Source: Rhodococcus sp. ARC_M6
Lineage (GTDB): Bacteria; Actinomycetota; Actinomycetes; Mycobacteriales; Mycobacteriaceae
Length of the DNA stretch: 64,000 nt
NCBI RefSeq assembly: GCF_022810305.1
Contig: NZ_JALGQH010000014.1
Coordinates: 62,001-126,000, forward strand
Reading direction: 5' to 3'
The translations under genes and the position numbers were made by a program. Each line of letters opens with the position of its first letter. The stretch's first letter is position 1. Positions 44,547-52,705 of this stretch are shown piece by piece. The notes beneath the pieces were generated by a model, which saw only the letters and a list, made by a program, of their open reading frames with translations, was not told the DNA's origin and did no database searches.

Positions 44547-45721
44547 GGCGCGGCACTGGGGTCGCGTAGCAGTCGACGCGCAGTCGACATGCGGTGTACC
44601 TCGTCCGGACCGTCGTAGACGCGCGCATAGCGCGCCTGGCGGTACATCCGTTCGAGTGGGGTGTCGGCGGTCAGTCCGAGTGCGCCGTGCACCTGGATGG
44701 CGCGATCGATGACGTCGTGCAGCATCCGGGCTCCCCAGAACTTCACGAGACCGATCTGGATTCGAGCATCCTCGCCGGAATCCATCACACGGGCCGCGTC
44801 GAGGGTCATCAGACGGGCTGCCTGAATCTGTGCCGCGGATTCCGCTATGTACCGGTGGATCTCGCCTTTCTCGGCAAGAAGCGACCCATGTACGTAGCGA
44901 GTATTCGCGCGCTCACACATCAACTCGAATGCGCGCTGCGCCTGACCGAGCCAGCGCATGCAATGGAAGATGCGGCCGGGTCCGAGACGGTCTTGGGCGA
45001 CGACGAAGCCCTTGCCCCGTTCGCCGAGGAGATTGGCCGCCGGCACTCGAACGTCGGTGAGCCGGACCTCGTAGTGATCGCTGGGGTCGTGGCCCATGGT
45101 CGGGATCGACCGGACAATTTCGAACCCGGGGGTGTCGGTCGGCACGATGATCGCGCTGATCCGGGAGTGCCGGGGCGTCGACTCAGGCTCCGTGCGAGCG
45201 AAGACCGAGCAGTACCCCGCGTTCGCCACACCAGTGGTGAACCACTTGTGCCCGTTGATAACCCAGGTGTCGCCGTCGAGTTCCGCGTAGGTCTCGATCA
45301 GCGTGGGATCGGAGCCTGCGGTATCCGGCTCGGTCAAACCGACCGACGGCAGGAACTCTCCCGCGACGATCGGCGGGATCCACCGCTGCTTCTGCTCGTC
45401 GGTGCCGTGCTTGCGCAACATCAAGGTGTCCTGCATGGATACCGAACCGACTGCCAGCTGGCCGAATTCGGACCGTCCGATGACCTCGTTGAGGTAGACG
45501 AAGTCCAGGAACGGAACTCCGCCGCCGCCGACGTCTGCCGGGTGCCCGAGCGCCCACAGGCCTAGTTCCTTTGCGCGCGAGCGCAGTTGACCGAGAGTCT
45601 TGTGGGCGGCCTCGTCCTCTTTCGCGAGGACGGATTCCACCGGGATCACCTCGTCGTCGATGAAAGCGCGCAACCGGGTACGCAGTTCGGCGATGTCGCC
45701 TTCGGGTTGGTTCACAGTCAT
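44537..45721 (-). CDS. Acyl-CoA dehydrogenase-family enzyme (ACAD11/LvaC-like)
   Basis: A 394-residue member of the acyl-CoA dehydrogenase superfamily of the ACAD11-like branch: GLTEPDTAGSDPTLIETYAE, INGHKWFTTGVANAGYC, AIQVHGALGLTADTPLERMY and YDGPDEVHRMSTARRLL. In this branch the active-site Asp/Glu before VHR is conserved, and the enzyme can remove a phosphate from 4-phosphoacyl-CoA rather than act as a simple dehydrogenase. Pairing with the adjacent kinase supports such a role (inference). Translation is coupled to the upstream SnoaL gene (ATGA). Confidence 0.9.
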   Translation of the reverse strand: MTVNQPEGDIAELRTRLRAFIDDEVIPVESVLAKEDEAAHKTLGQLRSRAKELGLWALGHPADVGGGGVPFLDFVYLNEVIGRSEFGQLAVGSVSMQDTLMLRKHGTDEQKQRWIPPIVAGEFLPSVGLTEPDTAGSDPTLIETYAELDGDTWVINGHKWFTTGVANAGYCSVFARTEPESTPRHSRISAIIVPTDTPGFEIVRSIPTMGHDPSDHYEVRLTDVRVPAANLLGERGKGFVVAQDRLGPGRIFHCMRWLGQAQRAFELMCERANTRYVHGSLLAEKGEIHRYIAESAAQIQAARLMTLDAARVMDSGEDARIQIGLVKFWGARMLHDVIDRAIQVHGALGLTADTPLERMYRQARYARVYDGPDEVHRMSTARRLLRDPSAAPWL

Positions 45722-46104
45722 GAGTGCCTCCTTGTAGCAGCAGCAAGTTGCAGGGGCCGGGTGGCGGCCGAGTCGACGTACTCGTCGATGCGAGTGATCA
45801 GTCCGTTTTCGACGCGGACGAACAGGCTGGCCGGAATCTCGAGTGGGCCGTGTCCCGGAAGAGTGCCGCGCACGACGTGCTGTTGAGCAAATCCGTCGGG
45901 CAGCATGTAGCGCCGGATGTCTTCGTAGCGGAAGTTCTCGAGGGTGCGGGATAGCCAGCGCAGGGTGCGAAGATTCTCCGCAACCGTCTGCTCCAGCCCG
46001 TCGTCGTTATGCCAGATGCGCGCGTCCGGCGAATACAGTTCGGTGAGTGTCGCTTCATCACCACCGGAGACGGCGGCAAAGAAGCGATCTGCGAAGTCCT
46101 TCAT
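45718..46104 (-). CDS. SnoaL-like/NTF2-fold protein
   Basis: A 128-residue protein of the NTF2/SnoaL fold, a small cone-shaped barrel used by isomerases, dehydratases and lactone-forming enzymes. ARIWHNDDGLEQTVAENLRTL, YEDIRRYMLPDGFAQQHVVRG and ITRIDEYVDS closely parallel the proteins at 59244 and 60356. Their shared WHN and EDGF/PDGF-QQH motifs suggest a common ligand pocket. The ATG at 46104 follows GAGGAG at a rather long distance. First gene of the SnoaL-ACAD-kinase operon under the 46220 operator. Confidence 0.87.
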   Translation of the reverse strand: MKDFADRFFAAVSGGDEATLTELYSPDARIWHNDDGLEQTVAENLRTLRWLSRTLENFRYEDIRRYMLPDGFAQQHVVRGTLPGHGPLEIPASLFVRVENGLITRIDEYVDSAATRPLQLAAATRRHS

Positions 46105-46219
46105 GCGAAAATGCTTCTCCTCAAGGCAGTTACAGCACACAAGCTACTGTCTCCGACCCTGCCCGCAAGGAGCCGGGTGTTGACAGATGACGTGTGTATG
46201 GACAAACTATCCAAGAACA

Positions 46220-46238
46220 TGACATGACTGTCAAGTCA
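46220..46238. promoter_or_regulatory. 19-bp palindromic TetR operator (copy 2)
   Basis: Identical over 19 bases to 43072-43090 (TGACATGACTGTCAAGTCA). It lies in the 181-bp divergent gap between the SnoaL and VOC genes, so one TetR dimer pair could repress both directions. Confidence 0.85.
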
Positions 46239-46285
46239 CATTCTTGCCCCGTTTCGCGCCATGCCATTCCCCCGAAAGGATCGCA

Positions 46286-46849
46286 ATGAACGCCAATCCG
46301 AAGTTCGAATTCCGCGGAATCAATCACCTCGCGCTCGTGTGCTCGGACATGCAGCGCACTGTCGACTTCTACTCGGGAACCCTGGGTATGCCGCTCGTCA
46401 AGACGCTCGATCTTCCCGGCAACCTCGGACAGCATTTCTTCTTCGATTGTGGAAACGGAGACACGCTGGCGTTCTTCTGGCTGGCGGATGCGCCCGACGC
46501 AGTTCCCGGAATCTCGGCACCGGCCGGACTGCCTGACCGGGACGAACTCGTCAGCGCTGTCGGCTCGATGAATCACGTCGCGTTTGCCGTCCCGCCGGAG
46601 AAGTTCGACGAGTACCGTAAGCGACTCAAGGCCGACGGCGTGCCGCTGAGCATCACCCTCAACCACGACGACAGCCCGGAGGGCGCGTCGCGAGAGATCC
46701 ATGAGGGAACCTTCGTCCGTTCCTTCTACTTCCAGGATCCCGATGGCGTCCTTCTCGAATTTGCTTGCTGGACCAAGGAATTCACCGAGGCTGATGTAGC
46801 ACACACACCGAAGACCGCCGCAGACCGCACCGTTCCCAGCGCTTCCTGA
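46286..46849 (+). CDS. VOC-superfamily protein with extradiol-type metal site
   Basis: A 187-residue vicinal-oxygen-chelate protein. The likely 2-His-1-carboxylate site is H14 (INHLALVC), H97 (MNHVAF) and E158 (DPDGVLLEFACW). Segments DMQRTVDFYSGTLGMPL and QHFFFDCGNGD are shared with the paralogue at 59787. It may be a ring-cleavage dioxygenase, isomerase or lyase; size is that of single-module type. The ATG at 46286 has AAAGGA upstream; an in-frame ATG at 46244 would add 14 unlikely residues. First gene of the plus-strand half of module 1. Confidence 0.88.
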   Translation: MNANPKFEFRGINHLALVCSDMQRTVDFYSGTLGMPLVKTLDLPGNLGQHFFFDCGNGDTLAFFWLADAPDAVPGISAPAGLPDRDELVSAVGSMNHVAFAVPPEKFDEYRKRLKADGVPLSITLNHDDSPEGASREIHEGTFVRSFYFQDPDGVLLEFACWTKEFTEADVAHTPKTAADRTVPSAS

Positions 46850-46885
46850 TACCCAAAGATTTCTGAAAACCCGAAAGGAACCAGC

Positions 46886-47524
46886 ATGCCGCGTCTTCGC
46901 GAAATCCCCCGCTCCGAGGTAACCGACGAGAAGATCCTCTTCTTCTACGACCGTCTGTTCGGCGCCGACAAGGACCCCGCCGTCGATCACGGCACCATCC
47001 ACGGCACCCCGGGCGACTGGTGGTCCGTCTTTGCTCAGTCCCCCGACGTGTTCCGCCATGCCGTCAAGGGATTCGCTCTGTACCGCAATGCAGACCTCGA
47101 TCCACTCCTGCGCGAGCTCGGCCAGGCCCGCGCCGGATACGCACGCGGCAGCCAATTCGTCTTCTCCCAGCACTGCAAGCAGATGCGCTCCCTGGGCATG
47201 ACCGAGGAGAAAATCGCGGCCCTCCCCCACTGGCAGGTCAGCGACCTGTTCAGCAACATCGAACGTGCCGTCCTCGCATACACCGACGGACTCGTCTACG
47301 ACGGCGGCCGCGTACCTGACGAGGTATTCGCAGTCCTGAAAACGCACCTGTCCGACAAGCAGATCATGGAACTGACGTACATCACCTGCATGTACGACAT
47401 GCACGCCACCATCTGCCGAGCTCTGAAACTCGAATTCGACGATCGCCCCGAACTCATCGAGGAAGTTCGAATTCCCGACGGCGTCGTTGTCGCCGACCTG
47501 TCCGCCGACCTCTCCGGGGAATGA
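46886..47524 (+). CDS. Carboxymuconolactone decarboxylase-family protein
   Basis: A 212-residue AhpD-fold protein. The active-site region reads RELGQARAGYARGSQFVFSQ then HCKQMRSLGM, with S94-x-H96-C97 in place of a CxxC pair, so it is not a thiol peroxidase; this pattern is nearer to the gamma-carboxymuconolactone decarboxylase group. It starts 36 bp after the VOC gene with GAAAGGAACC upstream. In context it probably decarboxylates or isomerises an intermediate of the module-1 pathway (inference). Confidence 0.88.
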   Translation: MPRLREIPRSEVTDEKILFFYDRLFGADKDPAVDHGTIHGTPGDWWSVFAQSPDVFRHAVKGFALYRNADLDPLLRELGQARAGYARGSQFVFSQHCKQMRSLGMTEEKIAALPHWQVSDLFSNIERAVLAYTDGLVYDGGRVPDEVFAVLKTHLSDKQIMELTYITCMYDMHATICRALKLEFDDRPELIEEVRIPDGVVVADLSADLSGE

Positions 47525-47568
47525 CCCGCTAGTCTTCATGAAGACTACCCACTACGTAAGGACTGAAC

Positions 47569-47865
47569 ATGGAACTTGTTGCCATCCTGGAACTTTCATT
47601 CAAGCCTGATTCCCTCGATGCCGCACGTACTGTCATGACGCGAGTACTCAAGGAAACACGAGCATTCCCCGGTTGCATTTCCGTGACGACGGTCGTCGAC
47701 AGCAAAAGCCCCACCACGTGGCGATTCATCGAAACCTGGGAATCGGCCGAGCACGACGCCGAATACCGCAAGTTCCGCGCCGGCGAGGGAGCTATCACCG
47801 ACCTCGGACCGCTACTTGCCGGTGCACCGTCTCTGACGACGGGAACCGTCGACCCCCAGGTCTGA
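47569..47865 (+). CDS. Antibiotic biosynthesis monooxygenase (ABM)-domain protein
   Basis: A 98-residue ferredoxin-like alpha/beta-barrel protein: LVAILELSFKPDSLDAARTV, TRAFPGCISV-type strand (TRAFPGCISVTTVVDS) and FIETWESAEHDAEYRKF. ABM proteins include cofactor-free monooxygenases acting on phenolic or quinone compounds, and also structural isomerases. No catalytic residue can be assigned. It is the last gene of the VOC-CMD-ABM set before a strong bidirectional terminator. Confidence 0.88.
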   Translation: MELVAILELSFKPDSLDAARTVMTRVLKETRAFPGCISVTTVVDSKSPTTWRFIETWESAEHDAEYRKFRAGEGAITDLGPLLAGAPSLTTGTVDPQV

Positions 47866-47878
47866 TCGAACGTGCTCA

Positions 47879-47922
47879 GACGAAGGCCTCCTGTCGCGCA
47901 GTCACGACGGGAGGCCTTCGTC
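47879..47922. terminator. Bidirectional terminator
   Basis: A perfect 13-bp outer stem (47879-47891 with 47910-47922), extended inward by further pairs, lies between the convergent ABM and CoA-transferase genes. Confidence 0.88.
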
Positions 47923-47928
47923 GTCACG

Positions 47929-49143
47929 TCAGTTGGTCGCTTGAACGGCGGTACCGGCAGACTCCAAGTCAGCCCATTGACTGTCATCGACACCGGCCAG
48001 CGAGGCGAGGACTTCCCGAGTATGTTCGCCCAGACCAGGCCCCGGCACCGGAGTGGCCGGCTGCGACCGGGAGAACTTAGGTACGACGCCGGCGGCGGGA
48101 ACTGCAACCCCGAACTGGTTGACGAGGCGGACCACCATGTCTCGCGCGGCATACTGCGGATCGGCGAGCATGTCCGGTGCCGTGTAGATTCGGCCGGCCG
48201 GAACACTGTTGTCCTCCATGGTCTTCAACAGCACATCGCCGCTCATCGTCGATGTCCACTCACCGATGATGGCGTCGATCTCAGCCATGTTGTCGCCGCG
48301 CGGGCCATGGGTTGCGAACTTCGGATCGTCAGCCAACTCGGGACGACCCATTGCAGTGCAGAGCCGACGGAAGACGGTATCGGCATTGGCGGCGATGATG
48401 ACCTCAGCTCCGTCCGACGTGGGATACACATTCGACGGCGCCACGCGGGGCAGCACCGATCCCGTACGCCCGCGGGTGATTCCGCCGATTTCATGATCGG
48501 CCATCGTTGATTCCATCAAGGCCGCCACTGCCTCGTAGATCGCGACGTCCACTTCCTGACCCCGGCCACTGACAGACCGCTCATGGACCGCTGCAAGGGT
48601 TCCGATCACTGCGAACAGAGCAGCCAAGGAGTCCCCGAGGCTGATGCCCACGCGGGTCGGAGGTAGTCCGGGATTGCCTGTCGTGTGACGGATTCCGCCC
48701 ATCGCCTCACCGACGCTGCCGAAACCTGCATCCGTCGAGCGCGGCCCGTTCTGACCGAACCCCGAGACATGAACGAGGATGACGCGCGGGTTGATTTCCG
48801 AGAGGGTCGGGTAGTCCATCCCCCACTTCGCGAGCGTGCCGGGCCTGAAGTTCTCGAGAACGATGTCAGCTTCGGCGACCAGCTTGCGCACCAATTCGCG
48901 CCCGTCAGGCTGGCGCAGGTCGATCGCCACCGACTTCTTATTCCGGGCAATCGAGGGCCACCACAGGCTTTCGCCGTCCACCGTGACACCCCACCGCCGC
49001 ATCGAGTCACCAGATTCGGGCGCCTCGATCTTGAGCACCTCGGCCCCGTAATCGCCCAACAACTGGCCCGCGAAAGGGCCGGCGATGAAGTTTCCCAGTT
49101 CGAGCACGCGCAGGCCGCTGAGCGGACCGGAAGTTGTAGTCAT
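47929..49143 (-). CDS. CaiB/BaiF-family CoA-transferase
   Basis: A 404-residue class III CoA-transferase. The N-terminal signature RVLELGNFIAGPFAGQLLGD and EVLKIEAP, then NKKSVAIDLRQPDGRE and ENFRPGTLAKWGMDY, are typical; the product moves CoA between carboxylic acids without ATP. The ATG at 49143 begins the conserved region; the open frame runs 786 bp further upstream, but that overlaps the divergent GntR gene and lacks similarity. Divergent from the GntR gene across a 132-bp gap with an ATTGT palindrome. Together with the HMG-CoA-lyase-like gene it could activate and cleave a branched hydroxy acid. Confidence 0.93.
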   Translation of the reverse strand: MTTTSGPLSGLRVLELGNFIAGPFAGQLLGDYGAEVLKIEAPESGDSMRRWGVTVDGESLWWPSIARNKKSVAIDLRQPDGRELVRKLVAEADIVLENFRPGTLAKWGMDYPTLSEINPRVILVHVSGFGQNGPRSTDAGFGSVGEAMGGIRHTTGNPGLPPTRVGISLGDSLAALFAVIGTLAAVHERSVSGRGQEVDVAIYEAVAALMESTMADHEIGGITRGRTGSVLPRVAPSNVYPTSDGAEVIIAANADTVFRRLCTAMGRPELADDPKFATHGPRGDNMAEIDAIIGEWTSTMSGDVLLKTMEDNSVPAGRIYTAPDMLADPQYAARDMVVRLVNQFGVAVPAAGVVPKFSRSQPATPVPGPGLGEHTREVLASLAGVDDSQWADLESAGTAVQATN

Positions 49144-49149
49144 GGCGAA

Positions 49150-49161
49150 ATTGTACACAAT
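49150..49161. promoter_or_regulatory. GntR-type site ATTGTACACAAT
   Basis: A 12-bp palindrome with 5-bp arms 6 bp upstream of the CoA-transferase start; similar sites precede the HMGL-like gene and the ligase gene. Confidence 0.65.
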
Positions 49162-49275
49162 CTGGCGACAATGCTCGATAATATCCCTGAAACACGCCAC
49201 TCCTGCATACAAAGACAGAAAGTCTGTCGGGATAGGCTTGTTTCGCATCAAACCCACATCAAACGAAGAGGCACC

Positions 49276-50049
49276 GTGGCAACCACACCGCAGGCACCGG
49301 GTCAGGTCGCCTACTCCCAGATCCGTCAGGCGATCGTCGAAGGACGCTACAAGCCTGGCCAGCGTCTGATCGAACAACGGATCGCCGAGCAGTTCTCGCT
49401 GTCCCGCACACCGGTGCGCGAGGCGCTTCGGAGACTCGAGGCCGAAGGTCTTGTGCTCAGCGAGCCGAACCGTGGATCCATCGTCCGAACCCTGTCGGTG
49501 GAGGATGTCTCGGACCTGTACGGACTTCGCGCCCGACTCGAGGCGTATGCCGCGGAACTGGCTGCCTCGCGCATCGACCCCGCCACTCAGAAGGTTCTCG
49601 ACGCGGGGATCGAAGCTTTTGCGCTCGCCCTGACACTCACTTCGGTTGACCCTGTCGAGCAAGTTCGAGCGGTCGACACGGCAAACAGCCAGATCCACCG
49701 AGCCATCATGGCCGGTGCAAAGCACGAGCGACTGAGTCGCCTGCTCGAACGGACCACCGACGTTCCATTGGTCTTCCAGGCATTCCGCCAGTACGACCGC
49801 GCCCAGACCGAGCGGTCGCACCTGTTCCATCAGCTCATTCGCGACGCGATCGTCGCCGGCGATGGAAGCCGGGCGTCCGCACTTATGCACGAGCACGTCC
49901 TTCAGGGCCGCGATGTACTTCTCGCCCACCTCGCGGTAACCAGCAGCGACGAGGTGGACGAGTTGTTCGGCGTCTCAGCGTGGGAAACCGCCGGCGCGGG
50001 CGAGCTGGCCGGGAACCTGAGCCCCGAGTACCCCGCCGAGCCAGTCTGA
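49276..50049 (+). CDS. GntR-family (FadR/FCD-type) transcriptional regulator
   Basis: A 257-residue GntR regulator: winged helix at about 12-75 (AYSQIRQAIVEGRYKPGQRL, SLSRTPVREALRRLEAEG) and an all-helical FCD ligand domain with metal-binding His/Asp positions (IHRAIMAGA, HLFHQLIRDA, HEHVLQGRD). FCD regulators sense carboxylic acids. GTG start at 49276. The ATTGT palindromes at three neighbouring promoters are its likely targets. Its last 75 bp overlap the convergent HMGL-like gene, an unusually long overlap. Confidence 0.92.
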   Translation: MATTPQAPGQVAYSQIRQAIVEGRYKPGQRLIEQRIAEQFSLSRTPVREALRRLEAEGLVLSEPNRGSIVRTLSVEDVSDLYGLRARLEAYAAELAASRIDPATQKVLDAGIEAFALALTLTSVDPVEQVRAVDTANSQIHRAIMAGAKHERLSRLLERTTDVPLVFQAFRQYDRAQTERSHLFHQLIRDAIVAGDGSRASALMHEHVLQGRDVLLAHLAVTSSDEVDELFGVSAWETAGAGELAGNLSPEYPAEPV

Positions 50050-50859
50050 CGCCGTGATCAATTCGGGAAGCAGAGCACCCGTGGCGATTCCACTGCGGTC
50101 GAGGAGATAGACCAGATCCTCGGTCGCGATGTTGCCGGTGGCATCCGGAGCGAAGGGGCATCCGCCAATTCCGCCGATCGACGAATCCAACACTGTCACA
50201 CCTGAATCGATTGCCGCGACAGCGTTTGCATAGCCGGTGTTGCGCGTGTTGTGAAAATGGGCGCGCAACCGAATTCCGGGCGCGATCGCCGCGGCCCCTG
50301 CGACCAATCGTGCTACCTGGGCAGGCACTCCCACCCCGATCGTGTCGGCCAGCGCGATCTCGTCCACCCCCAACTCGGCCATCTGCCCCGCCAGGGCAAG
50401 GACCGCAGACTCGGACACCTCCCCCTCGAACGGACAACCGAACGCGGTGGCGATGGTGGCCGACACCCCGATGCCGGCGGACCGGGCATCGGCGACGAGA
50501 TCACGCACTATGTGCACCGAGTCCGCGACCGACATGCGTTGGTTGCGCTGACTGAAGGTTTCCGACGCCACGACGACGACGTTGACCTCGTTCACGCCTG
50601 CTGCCACCGCGCGATCGAAGCCGCGGCGATTGAGTACGAGACCGCTGTACGAAACATCGTCACGACGAGGCACCCCGGCCATGACGGCCTCCGCATCGGC
50701 CATCTGCGGCACCGCGGCCGGGTGCACGAAGCTGGTGGCCTCGATGCGACGTAGCCCGGAAGCAATGGCCCGCTCGATCAGCGCAATCTTGTTCGCCGTC
50801 GAAACCTGTACTGCCTCGTTCTGCAGCCCGTCTCGAGGACTCACTTCAACAATCTCCAC
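49975..50859 (-). CDS. Hydroxymethylglutaryl-CoA lyase-like enzyme
   Basis: A 294-residue DRE-TIM metallolyase. The N-terminal VEVSPRDGLQNE holds the catalytic Arg9 and metal-binding Asp10; HFHNTRNTGYAN provides the His metal ligands; GGIGGCPFAPDATGNIATED is the HMG-CoA lyase active-site loop. It cleaves a 3-hydroxy-3-methyl acyl-CoA, for example HMG-CoA to acetyl-CoA and acetoacetate; citramalyl-type substrates are possible. GTG at 50859 has GGAAAGGAAGG seven bases before it and starts the conserved strand. Its 3' end overlaps the convergent GntR gene by 75 bp. Confidence 0.92.
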   Translation of the reverse strand: MEIVEVSPRDGLQNEAVQVSTANKIALIERAIASGLRRIEATSFVHPAAVPQMADAEAVMAGVPRRDDVSYSGLVLNRRGFDRAVAAGVNEVNVVVVASETFSQRNQRMSVADSVHIVRDLVADARSAGIGVSATIATAFGCPFEGEVSESAVLALAGQMAELGVDEIALADTIGVGVPAQVARLVAGAAAIAPGIRLRAHFHNTRNTGYANAVAAIDSGVTVLDSSIGGIGGCPFAPDATGNIATEDLVYLLDRSGIATGALLPELITASDWLGGVLGAQVPGQLARAGGFPR

Positions 50860-50913
50860 GGCATACCCTTCCTTTCCAGCGCTGCTCGGCAAGCCATACA
50901 CTGATCACGAATT

Positions 50914-50925
50914 ATTGTATACAAA
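50914..50925. promoter_or_regulatory. GntR-type site ATTGTATACAAA
   Basis: Contains the perfect 10-bp palindrome TTGTATACAA, 55 bp upstream of the HMG-CoA-lyase-like start. Confidence 0.65.
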
Positions 50926-51066
50926 CCATTTTCCACACCGGAGTCGGCAACATCGCGAAAACCGGTCACCGTCTACACGCCACCACCATTCCACCTGTTG
51001 AAATTCAAGTCCGATCATCCAACCGCCTCCGGCATTCGCTTGTGATCCATGGCACTTCTGAGTTAG

Positions 51067-51078
51067 ATTGTGTGCAAT
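51067..51078. promoter_or_regulatory. GntR-type site ATTGTGTGCAAT
   Basis: A palindrome with ATTG/CAAT arms, 38 bp upstream of the acyl-CoA ligase start; third member of the site family in this module. The rest of the 50926-51115 gap shows no gene. Confidence 0.6.
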
Positions 51079-51115
51079 TCACGGCCGCTTGATCTCGTTT
51101 CGACTGGAGCCCCAC

Positions 51116-52651
51116 ATGTTGTACAGCGATCTTCTACGGCGGAACGCCACTCGCTTCCCCCACAAGACTGCACTCGCAATGGATGACGGATCCGATACCC
51201 GGACCTACGCCCAACTCCACCAGCGCGCACTACGCCTGGCCAACGGTTTGAGCGGTCTTGCAGCTCCCGGCGACCGAGTGGCCCTGCTGTCCGAAAACAG
51301 TCTCGAGTACGTCGAGGCCTACTACGGTGTCCCGGCTGCCGGAATGGTCCTGACCCTGCTCAACTACCGCCTGCACCCCAAAGAGTGGGTCTGGATCCTC
51401 AATGATTCCGGGGCTCGTGTGCTGATGGTGGAAGCCAAGTATCTCGAGGTGATCGCTGATTATCGATCCGAACTCACGAGCGTCGAACACATCGTCGTGA
51501 TCGGCGAGGGCGCAACGGGTTTCACGACCTACGAAAACGTCCTCCAGTCCGCGTCGACGATTGCCCCCCAGCTTCAGATCAGCGATGACGACGATGCCTG
51601 GATCCTGTACACGAGCGGAACGACGGGCAAGCCCAAGGGAGCCCGGTTGAGCCATCGCAACCTCAACACCGCTCTGATCCAGTCCGCGATCGAGTACGAC
51701 CCGCGTCCGGATACCTGCTTCCTCAACGCAATGCCCCTGTGCCACATCGCGGGCTATCTGACCCCGCTGCACCAGTTCCACGGCGGATCAGTGGTGATGA
51801 TGTCTGGCTGGGACCCCGAACGCTGGATGCAGTTGGTGCAGGACAACCGCGTAACCAGCGGCGGCTTCGCTCCGACCATGATGCAAATGCTTCTCGCACA
51901 TCCGAAGATCAACGACTACGACCTGAGCAGCCTCGAGTGGATGGGCTACGGGGCGTCCAAAATCCCGGCAGATGTGTTGCGCCAGACCATTGATCGGTTC
52001 GGGCCAGTCGTCTATGCGGGCATGGGAATGACAGAACTCGGCGGCAACATGCTCACGCTCGACAAAGCTGCGCATATCCGCGCAGCCAACGGCGAGGAGC
52101 ACCTGCTCGACGCCGTCGGCAAGCCGATGTCCCTCGTCGATGTCCGCGTCGTCGACCCGCTCGAAAATGACTGCCCCACCGGAGAAATCGGTGAGATCGT
52201 CGTTCGAGGTGACCAGGTGACCAACGGCTACTTCGGCAATCCGGAGGCGAATGCCCAGAGTTTCGAGGGCGGTTGGTTCCACACCGGCGACCTGGCACGT
52301 CAGGACGAGGAGGGTTTCCTCTACATCGTCGATCGAGCCAAGGACATGATCATCTCCGGCGGCGAGAACGTGTACTCCAGCGAGGTCGAGAACGCGATCT
52401 ACACCAACTCCGACGTCCTGGGGGCGGCCGTCATCGGAACGCCCGACGAAAAGTGGGGCGAGGTTGTCACCGCCGTCGTCGTCCGCAAGCCCGGCACCAC
52501 GCTTACCGCCGACGATGTTGTCACCAGCTGCAAGTCGCAGCTCGCCGCCTTCAAGCAGCCCCGCAAGGTCATCTTCATCGACGAAATGCCCCAAACCGTC
52601 AGCGGCAAGATTCGCAAGAACGTCCTGCGCGATCAGTTCGCGACCAACTGA
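51116..52651 (+). CDS. Acyl-CoA ligase (AMP-forming, medium/aryl type)
   Basis: A 511-residue adenylate-forming ligase. P-loop YTSGTTGKPKGARLSH, A5 YAGMGMTELGG, A7 WFHTGDLARQDEEGF, A8 VDRAKDMIISGGENVYSSEVE and the A10 lysine in PQTVSGKIRKN are all present. It converts a carboxylic acid to its CoA thioester. The ATG at 51116 has TGGAGC upstream and begins a typical N-terminus. Likely GntR-controlled. Followed 54 bp later by the SMP-30 lactonase gene, with which it is probably co-transcribed. Confidence 0.93.
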   Translation: MLYSDLLRRNATRFPHKTALAMDDGSDTRTYAQLHQRALRLANGLSGLAAPGDRVALLSENSLEYVEAYYGVPAAGMVLTLLNYRLHPKEWVWILNDSGARVLMVEAKYLEVIADYRSELTSVEHIVVIGEGATGFTTYENVLQSASTIAPQLQISDDDDAWILYTSGTTGKPKGARLSHRNLNTALIQSAIEYDPRPDTCFLNAMPLCHIAGYLTPLHQFHGGSVVMMSGWDPERWMQLVQDNRVTSGGFAPTMMQMLLAHPKINDYDLSSLEWMGYGASKIPADVLRQTIDRFGPVVYAGMGMTELGGNMLTLDKAAHIRAANGEEHLLDAVGKPMSLVDVRVVDPLENDCPTGEIGEIVVRGDQVTNGYFGNPEANAQSFEGGWFHTGDLARQDEEGFLYIVDRAKDMIISGGENVYSSEVENAIYTNSDVLGAAVIGTPDEKWGEVVTAVVVRKPGTTLTADDVVTSCKSQLAAFKQPRKVIFIDEMPQTVSGKIRKNVLRDQFATN

Positions 52652-52705
52652 CGCTAACACCTGCAGCACACGAACTCCCGCAGCACACGAACCGAGGAGA
52701 CCCCG

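Noticed and set aside
46130-47539. Open frame of 469 codons antisense to the VOC and CMD genes
   Set aside because: Shadow frame; the sense frames have clear domains and ribosome sites.
49144-49929. Upstream extension of the CoA-transferase frame
   Set aside because: Overlaps the divergent GntR gene and the operator; family similarity begins at the ATG at 49143.
52663-52692. Two 13-bp copies of GCAGCACACGAAC as a regulatory site
   Set aside because: Short intergenic duplication next to a ribosome site with no symmetry; probably neutral slippage.
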